A DNA stretch of 64,000 nt from Pohlia nutans (taxonomy: Eukaryota; Streptophyta; Bryopsida; Bryales; Mniaceae). The stretch's first letter is position 1; every line of letters starts with the position of its first letter. The DNA lies in assembly GCA_022496805.1 (NCBI GenBank), contig CM040094.1, positions 19,801,501 to 19,865,500 on the forward strand, in the 5' to 3' direction. A model generated the notes under the pieces. The model had not been told where the DNA came from. It saw only the letters and a program-made list of their open reading frames with translations, and searched no databases. Positions 45,724-56,587 of the stretch are shown one piece after another. A program made the translations under genes and the position numbers.

Positions 45724-48479
45724 CTCTTGGTCCAAATTATGGGAATTTCAAGTTGGAATGGTGGACTGCTATGAAAGCCAATAAAGAAGGCAAGGGAGTG
45801 GTTGCTAGAGAGTGTTGGACATAGAGATGACAAAATGAACCGTGTCTTTTCCAAGTAGTTAATGCAAACATCGACATGTTCTCCCATCGAATGCCCTCAC
45901 AAATGAAGATGAGGTTTCGTGTTACGAAGGTGATTCAACAGGTTGCAACTAGCAACCTTAACAAACTTGGAGATTGTTGGCGCCGTAATGGATGAGGATG
46001 TTGACGAGGAGGGATAAGATTAGCTTTGTGCTTTTGTAGTGGCTGTCAGCTGGCAGCCGATACACGGTACACAAGTATTTACAGAAGTTCTAATGATCGA
46101 TTCTAGTCACTTGAATTTCAAATGATCCTCTCCGGGCTCTGGCTAGAATGACTTAGTGTTTATTCACTTTACTTTGTGGATGATAACGTGTTTAAATCAA
46201 GTTAGGACAAGACATGCAGTTAGCTGATTGTCAACTGTATTGGCTATTGGGAGCTAATGAATATACAATACTCTTGCATTTTTAGAAGCAAGAATGATTG
46301 TATCATATGATTTGAATTTCATATGATCCTTTGCAGTTAGAATGGTTCAGGGTTTGTACATTCAAATTTTGATAATGTGATTAAAACAACTTTTGTACAA
46401 ATTAAGCGATGTAGCTTGTACTATTGCCTTTATCAAGATGCTTTGTACATTTCACTTGCTATCTCCACTAATTATATACAATCACCACATTTGTATGAAA
46501 TGTTGTTTGTCAGGTCACATGACTGTCTAGCTCCCTGCTTGTGCACACCCAGTTCCTTCTCCACATGGATTCAATTCTATCATATAGTTGGCTCAAGTAC
46601 TCCATTTATTGTTCAAACTATGATCATCTCGAAGAACTTTCTCATTTCGGGTTATTTAGTAGCTTGATCAAATCCACCTATCGGCTGCCAACCGATATTT
46701 TCCTAAATCATTGTCTTTGCCTTTGTGTTTGGGGTCTTTTGCTTGGAATTTAGGACATTCAGAGTATAGGGCTTAGGATTTTGAAGTTTATGGTTTTTTC
46801 AATATTTGTATTAGTTTATATTTTGTTTAGAACTATGCATGATCATTTCAATTGAGGAATATTTTTTATTTTCTCTATATGGTTGTTCAAAATTATGTTG
46901 GCAGGCCACCGATATTTTTGTTTTAGCAAACTATGTTTGAATTAATTATCAATTAATCACCATGTGGCATGTTCAACTTAATGTATTAATTTCACATATT
47001 AATAATTTTGCAAACTTATTCTATTTCACAAAACCATTGCATGAGGTTGATGAAACGGTTGGTAAATGTATTGGCGGGCCGCCGATTCTTTTGTGTGAAT
47101 ACACTACAATTTTTTTTGACTTGGCTCAAATTCAAGTGTGTTTTGTATTTTAATTTTAGTTTTTTTCATTTCAATGTTTTTCACATCACTTTTGTTCCTA
47201 TTTTATAGTGATTAAGTGAATGAAATTGTCCATAATTGGTCTATTTGTCCATAATTAGTTAAATATGAATTTTATACTCGTAATAGGCCATGGGTGCTTT
47301 ATAGATCTTGCATCCTATTGGTGATGGAGTTTGGGGAGTCGAGGTTTCTTCTTGCATTTCTTACATTTTTATGGCTGAACTCTTTCGTGTCGTCAGAAAG
47401 CTCCAATTCCTCACTATGAGCTTTAATTCTGACTATGAGCTTTTCCTCACATTCTTTGCTTTAATTCTCCTTCCTAAAATGTAAGGCTTATGACTTATGC
47501 ACTGGTTCAGATTCTAATCATACATACTATTTTTATCACATAAATTGAAGACCAGCTCGAGCGATTCCATCGTGACCCCTCATTCGAAAGAAGTACCGCA
47601 TGTATGAAACTCTCGCTTTCGGAAGAACTCTGTAAACAAAAAGCGGGCACATTGATACATTGCTACCTTTGACAGTATATAGAAACAAACCGCAAATTCA
47701 CTCTACACTTTCGTGTAGACTACCAATTTTCATATTCTTGATACCAATTTCTCTGCATTTTCATATTCTAAGGATTTTCATATTCTCAATACCAATTTCT
47801 CTAATGCCTTTGAGTTTTCTATACTGTGTTTGTAAAAGAGTGATGTTGTAATTGTGCTATGGGTAGCAAGGTCTATGTTCTGTTTGGCGTTGTATTATCT
47901 GACCACTGAAAAACTTTTTATGGTGTCGTTATGCAGACTGTCATCGTGGTGCAGCCTCGTTTAATTATCAAATCAACGAAGACGTGGGGAAAGCTGGAAA
48001 GAACGGGATCAAAAGTCTTCAGAATTTAATTGCTTCGAACGGCTAGTGCTTGTGAGTTACTTCAGCTTATTGGACCATTAGGCCAACGCAGCAACACTAG
48101 GACCACACTAGTTTAAATTCAAAAACTACAGTGTACATTGTCACTTTAAATAGAACCAAGGAATTGTGAGAAGGATTTAATAAGTATCCTCTGAAACTTC
48201 ACTCATCATGAACTCCAAGGCATGTAAACAAGGTGGCATGATGGTGCATTGAAATGCAATTAAGATAATTTGGTACCAACCTCCATACCAACCTAGTATG
48301 GATAAAATGACACTAAAATGACCTGGTTGCATCATGTAGTGTCAAAATGGCACCAAAATAGTCTGGCTCAACTTTTCTAATGCTCTATGGACCATGGAGA
48401 TTGATCACAAATCTGTAAGTCCATGATTGGTTCAAACAAACGTCCCAGTTTGAGTAGGCTTTACATAACATTGGAAAAA

Positions 48480-48810
48480 GGAAATTGATGTCCAAATAAA
48501 AGTTGTAGGGAATGAGTTTAGGGTTCTATTTATATGACTAAATCTATGGTTGCAATCACCAATCTTTTTGTACAGATTTTGAAACTTAAATTTCAAAATT
48601 ATTTTGTAATTTTGTTACAAATAACATATTGACAATTTCCAAGTGAAATTTGATGTGATGGGTTGAAATGTAATACTCTTAAGTGTAGTGATCTTTGGAG
48701 ATTTTTTGGTTGCTTAGTTTTATGAGTTCAGTTTTTCAAGAACGCTTTTGAACTAAAATCTTAATTTTTTTGGTCAATTGCTGCAACATGAAATGGTGTC
48801 TTTGAAATGC
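48480..48810 (+). repeat. Fragment of the 59668-type MITE
   Basis: It shares long blocks with 54960-55280 and 59730-60060 (for example gatgggttgaaatgtaat and gtgtagtgatctttggagat). The TTAA ends are missing. Confidence 0.7.
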
Positions 48811-49211
48811 AGAATGTTTTAGACTTGAATGCACATTTTGAATCATTTTGTGGCGTACGGATCCAGATTATAGTTGTATGCATTATAGTTGTATCCATGT
48901 TTTCCTTAATTCTGGTTTACTCGTTAGCAAATTTGAATATATAGGTCAGATTTTCGAACTGGAAGTTCTAATATTCTGAGGTTCAGAATGTGTAGAAACA
49001 TTGCATAGTGATTTCAGTGATTCTTTTGACATAGATGATCTCCAATGGAAAAGGAGATTATTTTATTTGGCTCTAGCAGGTCATTCAATCATTGTGTTTC
49101 CTATGTTTTAAAATGAATGTGACACAGTCGTTCAAAAGAGATTAACCGGAATTTGAGAGGATGGAGTAACTTATTAATTGATTGCTTGGTTTTCTGGGCA
49201 GGCTCACGGCG

Positions 49212-49910
49212 ATGGCCAACACCGGAGATGACAAATTTGCGATGGAAACATTTGCCGATGAGGACAAGATTTTTTGGAAACCGGTCATTTCTACACTGAA
49301 TGAGGAATCGGGATCTGATGAGGACACCAAGGTCACGGGTGTGAAAGATGTGCAGGTTTCGATTGAGGCTCTCACGCACAAGATATCTAAGCGAAAACAG
49401 CCTCCTCCTGAGAGAACCTTTCAGTATTTTGTGGACCGTGGCTTGTTGGGCAGTGGGAAAACCGTGAACCAGGTGCGCAAAGAGAGGATTGTGACAGAAG
49501 AGGAGTGTGTGAAGTGTTTTAGGGCGCCCTTGTCTTGGAAGAAATTCCGATTCTCGGATTGTAGAGACAGCAAGAACATGGAGGTCCAATTTCTACATTC
49601 TCGATCATCAATCAGTCCACCAAGAACACAATCCTCATCAACTTCTCCCATTAACTGGAGTTGCACTAACATAGCTACGACTTGCAAGGCTCGAATTCCA
49701 GACAGACACCATCACGATCCCCGGTCACGTGATCGTAAATACCGCAAAGACCACCAAACCCCGGTACAACCGCAAATCAACGAATCGGATCCTGTAAAAT
49801 ACACCGGAACGTTCGAAAAAAAATTCTTGCCGAAGATTTACACCATGAGAGCCGCGGCAACGACACTAGACAACGCAAGCATCATCGACCCGGCGCGAAA
49901 CTTGCTATAA
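49212..49910 (+). CDS. Chimeric ORF: captured coding fragment fused to the right arm
   Basis: An ATG at 49212 (ggcgATGGCC) lies just after an acceptor-like site (ttctgggcag at 49199). Residues 1-122 look like normal protein: MANTGDDKFAMETFADEDKI, an acidic patch, KRKQPPPERTFQYFVDRGLL, and CVKCFRAPLSWKKFRFSD. At 49577 the frame runs into the inverted-repeat arm and continues 110 codons (MEVQFLHSRSSISPPRT...) to the stop. The left arm encodes the same 110 residues alone (39018-38686). The first part is likely a piece of a host gene captured by the element, as in Pack-MULEs (inference). Its family is not recognised. Whether the fusion is expressed is unknown. Confidence 0.4.
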   Translation: MANTGDDKFAMETFADEDKIFWKPVISTLNEESGSDEDTKVTGVKDVQVSIEALTHKISKRKQPPPERTFQYFVDRGLLGSGKTVNQVRKERIVTEEECVKCFRAPLSWKKFRFSDCRDSKNMEVQFLHSRSSISPPRTQSSSTSPINWSCTNIATTCKARIPDRHHHDPRSRDRKYRKDHQTPVQPQINESDPVKYTGTFEKKFLPKIYTMRAAATTLDNASIIDPARNLL

Positions 49911-50085
49911 TTTTCAAAAAACCGCAAACAAAGAAGAATTCAGCTTCAGAAAGCCTGATACTGCAGAGCCACAGAATATCGACGGGAAGAATTTGCGGTA
50001 ATAGCGCTTTTCTTCGTACCGTCTCTTCGCAATGGTCCCGTCTCTCCACAGTGGCGCAGTGGCAAACTCGTCGTACCCTAGAACC
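49577..50085 (-). repeat. Right long inverted repeat arm
   Basis: Reverse complement of 38474-39019, with two fewer 19-bp units. The inner boundary at 49577 coincides with the switch from apparently unique coding sequence to arm sequence. Confidence 0.9.
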
Positions 50086-51469
50086 ACAGCCATTGCCACT
50101 AATCTTTTCCTTCTCAGCAAAAGAGACATCGCCTGATCTCGTCAATGGAATGTCAGAAGACTAGACTGTTGCAGAGTCTTCGGTGATTGTGCGTGGTTGC
50201 ATCCTCCCTTTCTGGCGCCGGCGACAATCTTGCAGCATTGCGTTTATTTCCGATTCATACGCAACGCCAAAACAATGGAGCTGAAGGAAAAAAAACCCTA
50301 ATTCAATGCTGCTACACAATCACTCAAGGCTGCAGAGTGTCGGCCCTTCGTTGCGGGTGCGTCGGTCACGATGGAAGAGACGAAGCATCGGCGCGCGCTG
50401 GAAGCTACCAAGCAACCACGACTTCCTTCATGGAACCCACAAGGCCACGTTAACTCACAGATAAAGGCACAAAGCACATGGCACAACCTGTATTAGGAAT
50501 TTCAGAGCTATTAGAGTTATTTGTAAAGGCATCTGGTTATTTGTCCTCCTCTTTTCATGGACCACAGCTGGTACCAAAGTTGTCCTCCTCACGGTCCCAC
50601 CCCACTACCCAATCCTTCTACCTCCCTCCAAATTTTTATGAATAAAAAATTCAATCTATCGAGTGTTACTATTATGGGTCACAGTGAGATCATGCCGATC
50701 CTGTCCTTTCCAAATTACAGGTCAAAAAGAAGGGTTTTGAGGGACTTTACAAATAACTCTATTTTGACCAAAAATTACCAGTCGATAGTGCAGCGAGTGC
50801 ACCCATCAACAATTTTTCATACTACATAAGAAAGATGCCAATTTTTTACATAACTACAATAGAGTCAAAATTTTGAAAATGTAAATCACATCCCACCTTC
50901 AAAATGTGACCATTATATCTACCACCAAAAAAAAGTCGCAAAAAGACCTTTTGATATGGCCAAATGATCAATAAATAGAAACATGGTAAAAGAATTATTT
51001 TTTTAAATAGAAAGGTCGTAAGGGAAAAAAAAAATTTGGTAGTAATGTAAATGCTTGTGGCAAGATTCTAAAAAAAATTGAAGTCAAAAATCAACCCCTT
51101 CTTGTACTTCTCATATTTGAGGTGCACTTTTGACAAGCAACAAGTAACCTTTTTTACTATGTTTTGATGATTTTAGAGCCCAAAAACTAAATTTGGTAGT
51201 AAAATTTGTGGTAGGTTCCTAGAAATTGTTATTCCTAAAAGGTTACCCATGGTTTTATACAAAGATTCCACTCCAATATTTATTGATGATTTTTCAAAGA
51301 TTGGGGAAGTGCACCAAAATGTAGACCGCGACAAAAAAGTTTGGGTGACCGTAGCTTGCAACCGCCCCTTGTATTTCTTTTTCTTGTATTTTTTCTTCGG
51401 TTGTGGTTGATGAACTCTAAAAGGCAGCTGTAAAAAATTATTATTATTATTTTCTATTTTTCTATTGTT
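50086..51469. other. Intergenic AT-rich DNA
   Basis: No gene is seen. Short chance ORFs only. Contains ggagttatttgtaaa-like MITE debris. Confidence 0.5.
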
Positions 51470-51667
51470 AACCATTGGATGCGTGGTTGAGCACCCAAAG
51501 TCCCTCTCTCACTCCCTCCCTTCTCTCCTCTCCGTCTTCATCTCCTTCTCCTCTTCCACTCCATCTCCTCTTTCCTATATATATGAGAGGTAAAAGAAAT
51601 GAAGGAGAGGAGAGATAGGAGGGAGTGGGAGAGGGACTTTGGTTGCACGACCGTGCACCCAATGGCT
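51470..51667. mobile_element. ~200-bp foldback element
   Basis: Left arm aaccattggatgcgtggttg... and right arm (reverse complement) agccattgggtgcacggtcg... stay similar for about 65 bp through a pyrimidine-rich stretch, with a short AT-rich loop near 51580. It is MITE-like and non-coding. Confidence 0.7.
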
Positions 51668-51906
51668 AAAAAAAGATAAAAATATTTTAATTTAATTTAA
51701 TTTTGTTGTGCGGGCACTGATTAGGGTTCAATAGCACCCCACGCCTAAATAGAGTTTATATTCTCATATTTGTTTTATTTTCCTTTGCGACTGCCGTTTA
51801 GAGTTCAACAACCACAACTGAAGAAGAAATAGAAGACAAGAAGAAAGACAAGAGGAAGACAAGAAAGAAGACACGATAAAAGAAAAGATAAAGATGAGAA
51901 TAAATA

Positions 51907-51942
<36 letters not shown>

Positions 51943-52383
51943 TACTGTTTGTTTACAATTTAAGTGATTGTAGAAAGACAAAAATCGATGTTTTTTGGAG
52001 AAATTTTTAACCAATTTTTTAAAGCCAAACATGTTTATAAAAATAATAAGCACACTTGGCCAAGTGCATAAATATCAAATTGTATGCTCAAAATGTTTCA
52101 ATTAAGGGTGTGAATTACCTAAGTTATATAAAATAAAATAAAATGTGCTCTATAATTAGTTTTTGTATATTTTTATTAATCCTAGAATGACTTTGAATTT
52201 TTGATCCCCAAGTGTTCGGATGAATAATTGCTTATTTCATCGTGCAAGCTACGCGGTGGACATGGATGACAAGTATTATGAGATTTGAGTGGAGAAATCA
52301 TTTCTTGGGGGAAAAGTTTTTCCTGCCGCATGTTCTACAAGCAAGGATTGTGTTGTACAGTTGAGGTCTTCGGATGTGTAGTA

Positions 52384-52708
52384 AGAGCATCCCCACTCCT
52401 ACACGCGAGAGATGACTCGCTCAAATTATTCAATTACATTTGGAGGGCCCTTGCACTCACACTCACCCACCCTTGGAGGGCCTTCACACATCAAAAGTGC
52501 ACATTAAATATTCAATGAACCAATCACAAGTAGAATGTGGGGATTTAGTCAACTAATTAGTGATTTAGTCAACTAAATAGTGATTTGGAGGGCCAATTCT
52601 TGACACGCTAGGATCCAGAGCCCTGAGCCATTTTGGAAGGGCCCTGGGCACTTTTCATTTACTTCTTGATTACAAAGACCCTAGGAGGGCCTGCGGTGGA
52701 GCTGCTCT
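52384..52708. mobile_element. MITE with agagcatccccactcc ends
   Basis: The left end agagcatccccactcc and the reverse-complemented right end agagcagctccaccgcagg resemble the GAGCAT(C)TCCA(C) ends common in plant hAT-type MITEs (established pattern). It is 325 bp and non-coding, with internal ggagggcc repeats. No target duplication is confirmed. Confidence 0.5.
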
Positions 52709-52917
52709 AATCCCTACATTCATGTAGATTCGATCGGCCCTTCCCAAGAATTTCTCTGCCAGAGACTTTCATGTGTTCCAATATTTATGAGTATGATGTT
52801 TCTGACTGAGAACTAGCAAATTTGCCTACATATCCAAAGATTTGACTACCATACGTGGAAGGTAGGGTCGGCAGAAAATAATTCCTTAAAAGAATGCCGA
52901 AAAAATAATAATAATAA

Positions 52918-52920
<3 letters not shown>

Positions 52921-53008
<88 letters not shown>
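52921..53008. repeat. (TA)n microsatellite, ~43 repeats
   Basis: An uninterrupted run of about 87 bp of TA. ORFs reading IYIYIY across it are artefacts. Confidence 0.95.
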
Positions 53009-53011
<3 letters not shown>

Positions 53012-53702
53012 AAATCAACAAAAATAAAGTCAACAAAAAGCCGAAAAAAAAAGAATAAAAACATAACATTCAACGAGAATCGTAGACAAAAATAAAAATA
53101 AAACATTTAGTTGTCGGATTTTTTAATGTTAACTATAAATAGCCAATTTCTTAATAATTTATTTTGAAAATGCCACCCTCCACTATTTCAACTTTTATTA
53201 ATTATTTGACATAAAAGTGCCGACCCTGCCTTCCATGTACGGTACTAGTTTTGACTCACGCCAGTCGAATATGCACTTCGCTAGTCAAATATTGTTGATG
53301 GAAATCCCAAAATTTGACTAATATCAGTACGTAATAGTACAATGTTCGAATTAATACCCCTTCTGTGCACTCACGTATACTTGTACATGTTTCGTATAGT
53401 GCACCCTTGCAACATGCATGCAATGCACATTCTGCATTTTTGTCAAAATCACTCATCTTCAAAACATATTAAAACTAATCGGCAAAGCTTTGTACTAATT
53501 TTTTTTTATAAATGGTAAGATTGATGTATATAAAATCAATGTTACATGCTTTTTTGTCTAAAGGCGTTGTATTAAAAAATATGGTTTTTTGAAAGTACTC
53601 TCTAAAACAAAAAACACCTTTTTTTTGCAGATTCAACTCAAAGCCAATTTGTAAAATCTTATATAGATCACCATAATGATTTTGAAATCTTCTTTTACAT
53701 GC

Positions 53703-54243
53703 TTAAGCTCTAAGTGACCAAACGACCATTTTATGGTTGTTGTTCTCATTTTACGGGTTGTTTGGAATGATTTTTTTCTTAAGTAAAAATATCTTTAAAT
53801 AGAAAATCAAGTCTACTTTTCAGCCCGATCTGAATCATGTCAATTCAAGTTAAACCCCACTAAGGAGAAGTTTTCCAAAGACAATCACCTCAACATTGTC
53901 CTAGTGTTATAAAACTCATTGTTTTTGGACATTAATGATGTTCTCTCCTTTGAAAATTTTGCCTTCGACCATTTCAAAATATAATGTCTATTTTTAACCA
54001 ATCATATCAAGTTTGAAACTTGAAAAATAAATTTGTAATTTTGATGAATGTTCAACAATATATGCTTCTTAATTCATTAAATGAGTATCTAAAATAGTTT
54101 ATCAAAGTTTAAGCATATGAATAATTACTAAATGTCATGCTTCTCATTTTATCCTTTGGACCAAACTTCATCAAACTTGCAGAAGTAACATTTTATAACA
54201 CATTTAGGTTTTGCCCTTGCCTCCTTTGTCATTTAGAGGTTAA
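53703..54243. mobile_element. Degenerate TTAA-flanked MITE
   Basis: An inverted relative of 37674-38221, similar in length (541 bp), with diverged ends (TTAAGCTCTAAGTGACC and CATTTAGAGGTTAA). Shared internal blocks include the reverse complement of acttttgatgaag-type sequence. Confidence 0.6.
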
Positions 54244-54929
54244 AATGCCTAAATGCTCATAGATGTTTGCATTAAGTAAAACCGAAATATAGAAAATTCC
54301 TAAACCAAAATTTGCGGAAAGAAGTACAATAAGGTAGAGGGCTCCAAAACCAACAGGGTTCTAATTCCAATAAAATCTAAGCACAATAATCATCCTAGAA
54401 CCTAAATCTAGGTAGACCATAGATTGCTTATCATTTTTGTCAACATTCAATAAGAGCTCTATGATGTGCCTAGATTTGTGTTCTCAAATAAATGCATGGT
54501 CTAGATTCAATTGGAATTAGAACCCTGTTGGTTTTGGAGCCCTCTACCTTAAGCGAAATTCTACATGCACAAGAAGTTTGAACTTTAAACTCTAAAAAAT
54601 ACATTACAAATGTTGTGCATTTGTCAAAAACAATGTATTGCAACAACAAAAAAATGGACAAGGTTCTCTAATTTAGCAACTTCTTTTTTAAAATTGAACA
54701 TGATATAGATGACATCCTATTTTCAACTATAGATATTACTAACTTTTCATAGTTCTTTAATTTTTCTTCCATCCAATAATCTTATAGTGAGCTTGAAAGG
54801 TCAAAAAAGGTCAAAATAACAAACCGTGACTGAAAACGAGGAACATTCCGTGGAAACATTGTAATGTACAACTACCCAAGTCATGAATTCCATCACCGAG
54901 TGAAATCATAAATGATAACTTTGGTGCAC

Positions 54930-56370
54930 CCCTAAATGCCTACAACCCTCTCCAGATTTAGAGAATTGCAAAGATGAATTATAAAATGCAACTAAGAGGG
55001 ATATTTTGAACTTGATGTATGAATAAAAGTTGTACATTGTGAATTTTGGATTCTATCTATACGGTTAAATCTATGATTGCAATCACCAATATTTTATATA
55101 AAATTTGAAACTTAAAATTTGATATTCTTTTGTAATTTGATTACGAATAAGACATTGACAATTTGTGAATAAAATTTGTTATGATGGGTTGAAATATAAT
55201 ACTCTAAGTGTAGTGAATTTTAGAGATTTTTTAGTTAACCAACTTTATGAGTTGATTTTTTCAATAACACTTTTGATTTGTTTTGACTTAACCCTTAACT
55301 TCATGAACCATTTTGAGCACATTTTGGACCCTGATTTTTTCAGTTAGAGATACATGTTGCTCAGACTTATGTAGCTCACTTTTTTACAAAATCAACCGTA
55401 AGATCTTGTAGATATGCAAGTCACCTTCATCTTTACAAAGTTTGGTGTCAATCCGAGTTATAGGTTGCTTGGATGGGACACAAAAGTGAAGGGTACTCCA
55501 AGAAATTTGTTGTTTTCTCATTGCTGAAAATGAACTTTGACCGACTCTCTTGTGCACATACTATATTAGAAAGTTGGTGCCTTCTTGTCATTCTGAAGAT
55601 AATCAAGTTCCCTACGCATGACAACAAGTTTTGTATTTTTAGGATAAAAAATGAGTGAGAAAGAGGCCTTGACACAACATCCACTTTTTACTAGTTCACT
55701 TGTGACTTTGAGAGGAATCTTACAACTTCCTACAAATCTGATCTTCCATTGCAAAATCAAACAGGATAGGTTGAAAGTATACAAAAGAACACATATAGTA
55801 GGAAAATGAATACTGGAAAAAAAGGTGAAATCTAAGTGCAAGATTTGCATTTTAGTAGCTACACCCACCCACAAGCTGCCCTGCCCAATTGGAATACGTG
55901 GCAACTCGTCATTCGCCCGTCACTCTCTTTTGTTGACTTTTCTTCCTGAGTTTTGTGACCACCCAACACTTGTGGATTTTTGTATAATTGACAATGTGCA
56001 TTTCTCCAAATTAGACTACACCATTGGATAGCTAACTCGTTTCTACACAAAATTGGCCCAAATTTTGAATCATTCGGGCACTCCTTCCTCAAGATATTTT
56101 CATTTCTAAAAATAGCACGACCCATTTTGGGTCGCCTAGGAAGTTAAGGGTTAAGATCTTTAAAATATATGGTGAAAAACAATGGCATAAAGTTTTCACA
56201 AGTCATCCCCTTTCTAATCGGATCACACATGCATGGGGCTGTCTTGCCATAGAAAATTTTAGTATTCTTTTTACTTGCAAGAAGTGCATAACACATGAGA
56301 AAACGATTGTTAATTCTATACATCAATAGAAAAAAAAAAAAAAACAGTTGGTTAGGCAGTTAGGGGTTAA
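54930..56370. mobile_element. MITE of the 59668 family, interrupted by another MITE
   Basis: 54960-55287 and 56155-56370 match the left and right parts of the element at 59668-60244. The right end has taggggttaa. The left end near 54932 (cacccctaaatgcc) is degenerate. The two halves are separated by the element at 55288-56154. Confidence 0.6.
55288..56154. mobile_element. Nested TTAA-flanked MITE (ends TTAACCCTTAACTTC)
   Basis: Perfect 15-bp inverted ends TTAACCCTTAACTTC / GAAGTTAAGGGTTAA, 867 bp apart, inserted inside an older member of the 59668 family. The nesting gives direct proof of mobility. Confidence 0.75.
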
Positions 56371-56506
56371 ATACCATGTGTAACTTCAATCTACAATTTA
56401 TATTAACTAACCGTAGTTGCCGTGAGATATCTTGAACTGCTGGGGCAGGTACAAAAATACGGTATACGCCTTTTGAAATGTTCCCAATGGCGCAGGGTGC
56501 CAAACA

Positions 56507-56587
56507 AATAGATAGAAACTCCGACCCTATATCAAGACCGGCGTGAATAAAGTGTCTGTTCGTATTGTCAATGACCCGGTGCCCACC
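56507..56587 (+). repeat. Second copy of the ~80-bp dispersed repeat
   Basis: It matches 1426-1512 with the same core ggcgtgaataaagtgtc. Non-coding. Confidence 0.65.

Larger units (their letters stand above)
39711..47100. repeat. Cluster of tatcggctgccagccgata near-palindromes
   Basis: Full or near-full copies lie near 41757, 42100, 43584, 45146, 45294, 46042 and 46679. Half-sites or degenerate forms lie near 39715, 40500, 40650, 41088, 41610, 41918, 42042, 42168, 42187, 42208, 42254, 45438, 46905 and 47073. That makes over 20 in about 7.4 kb, all between the inverted arms. Several are followed by a shared block (attcattttggttttgcaa or variants). Confidence 0.8.
38474..50085. mobile_element. 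~11.6-kb element bounded by long inverted repeats
   Basis: Arms at 38474-39019 and 49577-50085 are inverted copies that differ at only about a dozen positions plus two extra 19-bp units in the left arm. The homology stops sharply at both inner ends (39019, 49577). The interior has no recognisable transposase but is rich in one near-palindromic motif and includes coding-like fragments. A possible 8-bp flank duplication (ttgccact, 38463-38470 and 50093-50100) is weak, because this motif recurs nearby. The superfamily is undetermined. Confidence 0.6.

Noticed and set aside
38474..50085. The two arms as an assembly artefact
   Set aside because: They differ by scattered substitutions and by two 19-bp units, and lie next to different unique sequences. 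An artefact would give exact copies. It is still worth checking with reads.
52785..53106. ORFs made of IYIYIY
   Set aside because: They are translations of the (TA)n run.
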